Positions 55,909 through 64,000 of a DNA stretch of 64,000 nt are shown here, in pieces. Below the pieces are notes generated by a model. It was not told the origin of the DNA. It saw only the letters and a list, made by a program, of their open reading frames with translations, and made no database searches. Origin of the DNA: Impatiens glandulifera. Lineage: Eukaryota > Streptophyta > Magnoliopsida > Ericales > Balsaminaceae. How positions within the stretch are numbered: position 1 is the first letter of the stretch; each line of letters starts with the position of its first letter. A program made the translations under genes and the position numbers. The stretch is taken from NCBI RefSeq assembly GCF_907164915.1, contig NC_061866.1, positions 23,763,905 to 23,827,904 on the forward strand, in the 5' to 3' direction.

Positions 55909-57610
55909 ATGTCGACCATAACCAAAGATGCCAGTGCTACTGCCATTCTCTAGTGAAAACTATATCGTATGGAAGAAGAGAGTCCGTGCTCATATCTCTT
56001 CTCTCCATGACGACATGTGGAGTGTCATCACAGATGGTCCTATCAAGATCGATAAGGAGAAATCCGAATGGACCAGTGAAGAAAAGAGGAAGAACAACCT
56101 CAACAACATGGCTCTTGATGTTCTGTACAGATCTCTCGATGATAGCATGTTCAACTATATTATCGAGTGCGATACTGCTAAAGAAGTCTGGGACAGACTC
56201 ACCCAATTGTGTGAGGGAAACAAGCAAACTAAGGAAAACAAGATCATGGTTTCCACTCAACAGTTTGACAGATTCAAAATGCGTCCTGGTGAAACAATGA
56301 ACGAGTTCGACACCAAATTCAGTCAGATTGTCTCTTCATTATCTATCCTTGGCAAGACCTATAATAACAGGGAGCTTGATATTAAGGTCATGCGTGCTCT
56401 TCCAAGGGAATGAGACATAAAGATGATGGCTATGAGGGAATCCAATGATCTCAACAAAATCTCTCTCTTCGACATGTTTGCTGATCTCAAGGCCTAAGAG
56501 TTCGATCTGAACTGTAGGATTGAAGAAGACCAATCCACATCCATTATCATTGCCAAAGCGCTGGTGACTGCTGAAGAGCCACCTGCTGCTACTGATGTGA
56601 AGATGGAGGCGCAACAACTGAGCAGCGATGCCATGTCTCGCTTCATGAAGAAGTTTGGCGACTTCATGAAGAATAGCAACCCTAACTCAAGCTCTTCAAA
56701 TTCCAATGATAATAAGAAATCAAAGGCTAATGTTAAATGTTATAACTGTGGCATTGCAGGTCATTACCAATCTGAATGTCATAAGCCTAAGTGTGAAGAT
56801 AAGAAGGATGATGAAAAGGAGCTGAAGGCTCTTATGGTAGGAGATGGAAAGAACAGATGAATCATTCGTGCCTCTTACTTCTCATCCATTGATAGTGATG
56901 AAAAAGAAGTGGATTGCTTCATGGTAAGAGAAGATGAAGAAGAGACTTAGGAAACTGAGGTATTTTACTTCTCTTTAGAAAAATTTTCAAGGGAACAACT
57001 AGTAGCTGCACTAAATGACATGGTCATAGAGTACAGAAAGCTAGCAAAATCTTTAAATGAAACAAAAAATCATCACCTAAAGTATCTCAACCAGTTTTAC
57101 CTCAAACTTTTGAATCAAATGTTTTTGAAAATAAAGTTACAGATATCTCATCTGTGAATGAGATGCTCAAAGAACAGATTCAAACTATTTCTGATGAAAA
57201 CAAGAGGTTAAACTATGTTGTAAGTACATGGACAAGGTCTGGAGAAGCTGTCAAATATTAGATCAGCATGTTAAAATCTGCTGGATCTAGATCCGGTCTA
57301 GGATTTGAAGGAAATGACTCAAACCTGTCTTGCAAAAAGTCAAACTCATCGAATGACAAGCTTAAGCCAATAAGTTATGTTAAAGGAAGTTTGACTGATA
57401 TTGAATCTAATCCCATTAATGAAGAAGTAGCTTTCAAGAATGAAATAATTTATGTTCCGCCGACTGTTAGCTGGCTGAAAAATAAGTTAGAAGCAGCTAA
57501 CAGGTCTGGAAACTTAAAACCTGACTCAAAGTCAAGGAGTTTTAAAAGAAAGTCTTTTTCAAAAGCTAAGGGATCAGTGGTTAACAGGAAGTCGTCTGCT
57601 AAGTCAAAAT
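55909..57610 (+). pseudogene. gag: SIRE-E gag (UBN2-type), several stops, cut by SIRE-C
   Basis: ATG 55909 (MSTITKDASATAI) is in another frame than the main part, which opens at 55928 (PFSSENYIVWKKRVRAHIS), so a small indel lies near 55945. UBN2 region with WTSEEKRKNNLNN and MRPGETMNEFDTKF. Knuckle CYNCGIAGHYQSEC near 56738. Stops: TGA near 56411 (Trp in SIRE-F), TAA near 56496 (Tyr in SIRE-F), TGA near 56858 (Gly in SIRE-F) and TAG near 56948 (Gln in SIRE-F). A frameshift near 57070 follows; the C-terminal frame is 57268-57610. Confidence 0.85.
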
Positions 57611-58899
57611 TGTTAGGATCTAGGTCGCGGTTGGAGGACCGGGGTTGGGCCGGTTAGCGCGTCTTACTCAAAGGGTGGTGATTAATCCAGTTAGAGATTA
57701 ACACCGGGGTTTCAATACTACACAAACTGTCACAAACCCTTGAACAAGGTTCAAGCGCGGAAGATGTTTGTTTCAGGTTGAAGCAGCACACTTGTATGAT
57801 AGGCAGAACCGGTTTCGGATGATGAAGGTTTGAAGATTGATGGGTCGGTTTTTGTAACCTGGCGGTCCGGTTTGAATAGAGTTAAGTAGGTTAGACCGGT
57901 GTAGGTAAGTTAGTACGGGTAGGTTAGAAAATGGAACCAGTAGAAAGTAAATAACAAGATAGATTTTATGGATGTTCGGAGATAAAACTCCTACGTTACC
58001 CCTTCCTCTCGAAACCGCGAGAAGGATATTCACTATGGAATACAAGTACAATCCGATCGAGACTTATTTCCTGCTCGATAATGCCCTTACAATTTATACC
58101 GAAATTGTAAAATACACACTTCAACTTTAGCACTTAGGCTTTCTCTAGAGATAGAACACAATCTTATCATTTGCAAATTAAATGCTCACTTGTCTCGTGT
58201 TGTGTCACATTTACTCTTCTTCAACTGCTCCCTTTTATAGGTGAAATATGCCAACGGTCATATTTCACTTCCTTGAATCTGATTGGCTGAGCAGAGGTTC
58301 AGTGATTCAGTGATTCAGACCTGGCGGTCATCTTATCAGACCTGGCGGTCAACTTTGCAGACTTGACAGTCTGTTCTTCCGGTGTGTAAGACAAACCTGC
58401 TAGGTTTGTCTTTTACTCAATGTGGTAACTGTTGGTTAAACAGTTGTCTGTACTTGGAAGATTTCCTTTCCGACTTATTCTGAAGTGGAAAGATCCTGTA
58501 GGACTGTCTTCTGCAGCCTGCAGACTTTCCTCAGACTTGTATGGATATGGAAGTGTTCAGTCTGTTCCTTTGGTATCATCTTCAACAGATACCCGAAGTA
58601 TCTTCTTATACTGGTCGGTCATTTGACTTGACCGAATGGCTTCCGGTGTGATTAGTTTAACCGGACAGCTTCCGATTATTCCTTTGCCTTGTGGCTGATC
58701 GGCTGTCTGGTGTTTCTGGTTCTTAGCTCTGACCGATCCTTTCTTTGTGCAGTCATGTTCCGAATGTCCTGGTCGGTTTAATGGATTGACCGATTAATCT
58801 TCTTTACCGGTCCATTTGTTTATTCGGTCCGGTTCCTTGTTCCTGCATGGAATGTTTATTTGTGTTAAGTTCTGTGAACAAGTCTAATTTTATCTAACA
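57611..58899 (-). repeat. 3' LTR of SIRE-C (1,289 bp)
   Basis: It begins tgttaggatctaggtcgcgg and ends ttatctaaca. Minus-strand promoter CTATAAAAGG at 58231-58240. It is closest to the SIRE-A LTR. Confidence 0.9.
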
Positions 58900-59130
58900 A
58901 TTTCTCCCTTTTTGATTATTTTATTTAAAATTATCAAAACCCTGTAAGTTTGCAAACGTAGGTCGGTTCTTTATTTGACCGGATTTTTGAAACTATCTTG
59001 GGAGTATTTTTCGAAAAAATTTCGAAATTTTTTGAGAAAAGTTTTGGAAAAATTTATTTTATCTTAACAATTTCTCCCTTTTTGATTATTTTATTTAAAA
59101 TTATCAAAACAATGTAGAAATGCAAGTATA
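58900..59130 (-). repeat. Two polypurine tracts of SIRE-C
   Basis: Complement of an AAAAAGGGAGAAAT tract abuts the LTR at 58900, with a second copy at 59068-59084. Both are followed by attattttatttaaaattatc. Confidence 0.75.
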
Positions 59131-59134
59131 GGCC

Positions 59135-61661
59135 CTATTCTGAGTCCGAGAAATTGAAGCCGGACATCATATCCTTGGTCCTTTTTCTCTTAACCGGTTG
59201 CGGTTGACTGGCCGTATCGGAGACTCTTTGTCTTGTAGAACGCTGCTCTAGTTGCTCTTCATCTTCATCCTCGGATTGCGGTGGGTCTGGATTCGGTTCG
59301 GTGTCAATAACCGTTTCGGTAATTCTATCCAGCAACCCGGCTACTTGAGCCTTCTTTGATGTTTTCCGTTTTCGTTTTTCCGGAACCGAAGAGGAAGTAG
59401 CCGCGGTTTTCTTCTTCTTATGAGAGGTTGCAAATTCTTCGAGCCCTTGTTTTTGTGCATTTAGCCGCTCTGCATCTTTGGCCGCTTGAACCGCTATGGA
59501 CTTTGCAAGGTTCGGATACTTAGCCGCTGTCCTTCGTTCGCGCTCGGCTATTTCTGCTTCAGAAAGTCGCGATGGCTACTTTTCTATTCTTGCTTCTTCG
59601 TCCAGCGCATCCTGGAGTTCCTTAGCCGCCCGGGCATTTGTCTCCACAACCGCTATATCCGCATTCACCTTGGCCTTGATTAATTCATCTACTTGTGCGG
59701 TGAGCACTTTGAGGTCGTCTTCGAGCTTGTTGTTGCGGTCTTTAAGACTCGCATTCTTGTTTTCCAGATCGGTGACCCTCCAACCTAGGTCCTCGTCTAC
59801 CTTTGTGAATCCTTGTTCGGTTTCCCTTGCAAGCCGATCCAAGTCATCCTTTATCCCTGAGGTCGTATCTTCCAAGGACTCGGTTCGCCGAAGATGATTG
59901 TTGCGCACGACCGTTTCGTCCCGGTAATCAGTCTCGATGGCTGCGATCTGGTCTCGTGCCTTTACGAGATCATGCCTTGTCTTTTCGGCGAACCGGAGTG
60001 CCAGGCTCACGGTTTTCTTCATTTTCTCCTCTAATGGGTGAACCGTTGAGTCTACAAACTCTTGAATAAGGTTCTTGACCCATTCTTCTGTGACGCCTGG
60101 TTCTGAAACCCCAGGTTGTTCATTTTGAAGTTGCGCGGTGAGAGGAGTCTCCGTTCTTTCATCGGTTTCGTTTATCACCGGATCCGCCCGAGGAGGTGTT
60201 GCACCATGATTCTGACCGTCATCGGTCTCAGAAGCTAGAGAGTGCGGTTTTTCACGCTGTCCGACCACCGCCTCAAGCCGTACAATTTCTTCTGCGAATT
60301 CTCCTTTCGCTGTCTCATGTTTTTCTAACACCAGGAGCTGTAAGTTAGCCTCCGGTGTTCCCTCGACGTACCTTTCCTAAATCTTCCGGATCCGTACGGT
60401 TAGCTTCTGTAGCCGGGCTCGCGGTCTTATGATGGTGCATCGGCCCAAGGCTTCGTGAAGAGTTTCGGCGTTTGTGAGGCTCATGACTATTTCCTCTATT
60501 TCCTTCAGCCTTCTGAAACATACTTCGTCGGTTAGGCCCGATAACATGTGTTTGTAAAGTCTGTCGAATCGGTACTCGTGCTATTCCCGGTATAATTCGC
60601 CAACCGCTTGAACTCGCAGTTCAATATCCTCCAGGATCCGGCGCACTATAATATCGGCCTTCATCTGGTCGTCCTCCTCCTCCTCCTCACTGCTGTCTGC
60701 CCCGGCCTCGGCGTTCTCAAGGCTACCGGCCGCACCGGTATTGCTGGGACTTGTATCCAAATGCTCTTCATCATTCGGACCTTCTTCATCGGTTTTCTCA
60801 GAATTGGTTCGTTCAGACGTGGAAGCCGACTCTTCCTCATCTCTTGTTTGTGATGGCGGTTCCGAGAATACTATAATCTCCTTGCCCTTGCTTCCGGTCT
60901 TTTCTTTTGCGGGGCCGATTTCTTGGCGGATTTCTTCCTTCGGCCACCTGTGGAACCGGGGGCCGGCTGCTTCCTCTCCAGGAAATGTTTGGATCTTATT
61001 AACCTTCCTGATGGGATAATGACACCAGGACCGGTGTTGATGTTATGATGGAGCAAGATTTTTCCAAGGGGGATGGTGTATCCCCATGACCGGGTTGAAT
61101 CCGGTTTTACCATATCTTTCAAGTTGTGGAATATTTCCTTCGCCCAGTTCACTTTCGTACCTTCTATCAAACCGACTAGCATCTCGATCTTGGCCTTGGT
61201 GAGGCTGTTGAAATTTCCACCTCTCGCCTGAATCGACTTTGTGAAAATTTCACAAAGCGGTATATACTCTGGTCGTAGTGTCGCTTTGTTACCGGATACT
61301 TTCACCGGTTCCTTGGTTGCTGAGAGAATCTGGCAGGCTGCCTCGAACGTTGTTATATCCAGATCCAACAGGGCATCATGGCCGTCTGTTGGAAGGCGTA
61401 GGCTCTCCGCAACCGATTCTTCGGTTAACTCGAATTCAGTACCGCTGACAGTCGCGGTGATCTTGTCGCTAGATAGAGTTCGGTTTTGAAGAATTCTTCA
61501 ACCGCTTCTCTATATAGAACATGGGGACCGCCGAGAAAATACTCAAGTCCGGCTTCGGTTACCCGGTCAATAAATCCCTTTGCTGCAGGCGTGCCCTTTT
61601 GTTGGATTTCCTCGAAATCCACCTGAGTCATGTGTTTGAACAAAGCTGAATTGCGCCCCAT
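59135..61661 (-). pseudogene. SIRE-C accessory protein, type 3
   Basis: ATG 61661 starts MGRNSALFKHMTQVDFEEI. N-domain with GLEYFLGG, VEEFFK, RLPTDG, RPEYIPLCEIF and VNWAKEIFHNL. Then come a basic stretch, acidic Glu/Ser linker and the helical RRLKEIEEI..SLTNAETLHEALGR segment. A charged coiled-coil part (VTDLENKNASLKDRNNKLEDDL) leads to the end MMSGFNFSDSE. Frameshifts near 61490 and 60880; stops near 60377, 60582 and 59577. About 840 codons from start to end. It confirms the C-terminal end that is frameshifted in SIRE-A. Confidence 0.75.
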
Positions 61662-61776
61662 CTTAGATGATTGAGGGAATTTGAAAAACACGAGAGTAAA
61701 TAACCGCTGAGAGAATTTGAGAGCTTAGAGAGAGAAAGCTGTTTCGCGTGAGAGTGGAATGAAATGGCCAAAAGCC

Positions 61777-61957
61777 CCTTTTATAGGTGCGGTTTGGAAA
61801 CCCAACCGTCCCATCAACATTTGGCGGGAGTTTTCCCTCCAAGCTGAATAGGCGGCAAACCGTGGGCGGAAGCCAAAAGGCGGTAATCGAAGAAGCGCCA
61901 ATCTGTGGTCGGTAAACCAAGAGGTGGGAAGTTTGAGCGGGAGATTTGGGCGGGAAA
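61777..61957 (-). promoter_or_regulatory. Promoter of SIRE-C type 3: TATA box and two E2F octamers
   Basis: On the minus strand CTATAAAAGGGG (61777-61787) lies about 120 bp upstream of ATG 61661. Upstream are gcggcaaa (61852-61859) and gcgggaaa (61950-61957), perfect complements of TTTSSCGC. The last lies in the palindrome gggaaatttccc, as in SIRE-A. Confidence 0.55.
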
Positions 61958-62303
61958 TTTCCCTCCAAAATTATTGATTTCGACTTTGATGACGTAATCT
62001 CTCCATTGAAACCGTTTGATGCTGCGGTTTTCTTAATTTAACCGGAGAGTTATCGAAAGTTAACCGGTTATTTTGAATAAGCAGAATTTTACAATCTTTT
62101 GAGTTTTAGCGGTTTTCTTTGAGACCGGATAGGAGCACGGTTATTTTGACAATGTTAATCGGTTACTTAGATAGATATTCAAAATATTAAGATGACCCGG
62201 TCATTTAAACTGAAATAGAATTGTATTGAAGAAACATTACAGAATAGAGACCAAAAGATGGATCGGTGTGAAAACAGACATACAAAGGATGGAAAAATAT
62301 AAC
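61958..62303 (-). other. Spacer between type 2 and type 3 of SIRE-C
   Basis: About 345 bp of non-coding sequence similar to 26736-27033 in SIRE-A. Nothing else is seen. Confidence 0.5.
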
Positions 62304-63008
62304 TTATGTAATAAACACTTTAGAAAACCTTTCTTCCACCGCATCCATGTCAAGGATGTTTGAAGGGGATGCCAGTGTGCCCGGTCCAAACTCTGGCCGG
62401 TACTTGAGAATAAGTTTACTGATGTGAGGGGCATAACCGAGACCTTTCTTGGTTAGCACCATGTTTTTCAGGTTCTGAAAAATGACCGTTGACCAGTTGA
62501 TGGCCGTGTTGTTAACAATATGGGTCATGATGTTGTATGTGTTCTTAGAGTACCGCTGATTTGGAGATTGACAAATGATAGACCGGGTCACAATCTCAAG
62601 AAGGAGTTAAGTGTGATGAGCGAGGCGGGTTTTTAACCCATAGTTTTCCACTGGAACAACGGTTCCAGAGAAGAATAGTGCGTGATCATATGCCGCACTT
62701 CCCACCTGGGTTGGAAAGTCAGAGAACCGTTCTGTGGGCAAGTTGAACATGTGGGCAAATTCGGCTTCATCAAGCCAGAAAGTATGGTCTCTCACCGTAG
62801 AGACGATGTAGTTACCTCTGATGCAAGCGCTTCTGAAGAACGTCTTGACATCCTCAATGAGTATGGGACCGAATTCTTCGAGAAAGGTTCGAAGGCCGGT
62901 GTCAATGAGAGATTCAAACATGATCTCTTTTCCATGATCTCCGTCCCAATGTTCCATGCATGAGACGAAGTTGATGCTCAATAAGTTTCCTAGAGTTCTG
63001 CTCGGTAT
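62304..63008 (-). pseudogene. SIRE-C accessory protein, type 2, start codon lost
   Basis: The frame begins IPSRTLGNLLSINF with ATA at 63006-63008 where SIRE-A has ATG, so the start is lost. It continues GLRTFLEEFGP, KTFFRSACIRG and MFNLPTERFSDF. A TAA near 62608 replaces a Gln codon of SIRE-A. The rest (62591-62304) reads CQSPNQRYSKNTYNIMTHIV and LGYAPHISKLIL. Confidence 0.8.
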
Positions 63009-63078
63009 GATTCTAAACTTTGATAGTGGATAGAGAGGGAGTTTAAGATTTGAGATGTGTTAATTTGATTAGGAAAGC

Positions 63079-63091
63079 TCTCTTTATATAG
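63079..63091 (-). promoter_or_regulatory. TATA box of SIRE-C type 2
   Basis: On the minus strand TTCTATATAAAGAG lies about 75 bp upstream of the lost start codon. Confidence 0.6.
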
Positions 63092-63452
63092 AACCGGTTT
63101 TGGAGGGAAAGTGTTAGCATTGAATGTCAGTTTTGTCTCATTGGAGAAGAGAATCTTTATATTTCCAAGGTTCATTGGGAAGAGGCTGATTGCGGAGCTC
63201 GAGGTAGGTGTTAGTTGAAAAGTAACCAAGTTAGTTGGGTATTGATTACTTATGTAGTTGGGGGTTACCTCATCAATTAAATATGCCTTTTTCATTAATG
63301 CACCAACATAATGGAAAGTAGTCAAAAGAAACTGAGAATAACATAGATAAGGCCGAAGTAAACATAAAGAAAGCCGAGATGATCATGGTGATGTTGGATA
63401 AAGATACACCCGGTGCGTGAAGCAAAAATGACCGGGTGTAGGAAGGAGTAAC
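63092..63452 (-). other. Spacer between type 1 and type 2 of SIRE-C
   Basis: Non-coding, about 360 bp, similar in length and blocks to 27825-28182 of SIRE-A. Confidence 0.5.
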
Positions 63453-64000
63453 TTAGTGTTCGTTGGAGTTGACGACACCATTATGGTTGTTGCGGCGGTT
63501 CCTCCTCCTCCAAGCCCTTTCGAACCGCTCATAGAAGGAGTCGGTTATTTCTTTGGTCAGCACTTGAGCCTGGTTCAGACCTTCGCCCGGAGAGGTCGGT
63601 ACTCCAAGTTCAACAAGCAGGCAGCTCAGTTGGGGAACGAGGCCGACTGTTCGAACGCCAATCATCCAGATTAGGACGTCGAACAGTACCCTTGACCAAT
63701 TAACCGGTGTACCGGTGGTGATAGCAGCCATCATGTTAATGTCGCGGTACAGTAGGTGTTCATCACGTCTCTCCCTAAGATACTTCGACCGATCACGTCA
63801 TTTAGGAGCTGATATTCAGCTTTCAAGAGTGATTTCGTACCATGGTCATCAACAGGTTCGTTAGACCGTGCAAAGGTGAGTGAAATCTCGGCCTTCAGGT
63901 CGGCCGGAACATTGAGATCTGTTAACCCTTGCTTTGGTAGGCTAAAACACCTCGCAAAGTCATTCTTTGTGAAGTCAAAGACTATACCTCCCACTTTCGA
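63453..64000 (-). pseudogene. SIRE-C accessory protein, type 1, partial
   Basis: It enters from the right edge with FDFTKNDFARCFSLPKQGL, AEYQLLNDVIGRSILGRD and, after a frameshift near 63735, MAAITTGTPVNWSRVLFDVLIWMIG. The basic tail (FERAWRRRNRRNNHN) ends at 63453. Closest to SIRE-A type 1. Confidence 0.8.

Larger units (their letters stand above)
54286..57610 (+). mobile_element. SIRE-E, Ty1/copia (SIRE-like) element, 5' part, cut by SIRE-C
   Basis: 5' LTR, primer site and gag are present. SIRE-C begins at 57611 inside gag, with aaaat (57606-57610) as the candidate left target duplication. The remainder of E would lie beyond the right edge. Confidence 0.82.
57611..64000 (-). mobile_element. 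SIRE-C, Ty1/copia (SIRE-like) element, 3' part, running off the right edge
   Basis: 3' LTR, two polypurine tracts, type 3, type 2 and part of type 1 are present in the same order as in SIRE-A and -B. Gag, pol and the 5' LTR should lie beyond 64000. Confidence 0.88.

Overview
This window is plant nuclear DNA made almost entirely of nested retrotransposons. I found no convincing host gene, rRNA, tRNA or CRISPR. The Ty1/copia elements use an initiator-Met-tRNA primer site, have long LTRs, a UBN2-type Gag with a CCHC knuckle and several polypurine-tract copies before the 3' LTR. These traits point to the SIRE/Maximus (Sirevirus) group. From memory, the extra proteins they carry resemble uncharacterised proteins abundant in asterid genomes, so a eudicot, perhaps Lamiales, is my guess; it is not proven here.

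Layout. (1) 1-7976, SIRE-F (+): gag remnant, no pol, one long accessory ORF, then a 3' LTR full of TTAGAC/GTCTAA palindrome arrays. It ends inside the accessory ORF of an older element, SIRE-G (7977-11280, +). (2) 11281-12039, a LINE endonuclease remnant (-). (3) 12040-about 47437, SIRE-B (-), split by two insertions: chromovirus derivative GYP-2 (16939-19996, +) and SIRE-A (21953-41192, -). SIRE-A's own 5' LTR is split by a young chromovirus, GYP-1 (35261-40743, -). (4) 47438-51525, fragments: an E/F-family LTR piece, a LINE ORF1-like piece, a CACTA-like AT-rich region and a LINE 3' end. (5) 51526-64000, SIRE-D (+) is split by SIRE-E (+), which is split by SIRE-C (-), which runs off the right edge.

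The main find is the accessory module of SIRE-A, -B and -C. Downstream of pol, in sense order, lie three paralogous genes: type 1 (about 250 aa), type 2 (about 233 aa) and type 3 (about 840 codons, the same N-terminal domain followed by a long charged coiled-coil part). Each has its own TATA box about 60-130 bp upstream of its ATG. The type-3 promoters of all four elements where one is visible (A, B, C, F) also carry at least one perfect E2F-consensus octamer, five of them in A. The E/F/G family has a type-3 relative with an RGG-rich tail. In SIRE-A types 1 and 2 are fully open although gag, pol and type 3 are broken.

Almost all gag and pol frames are pseudogenes. Breaks are described but no repaired sequence is given.
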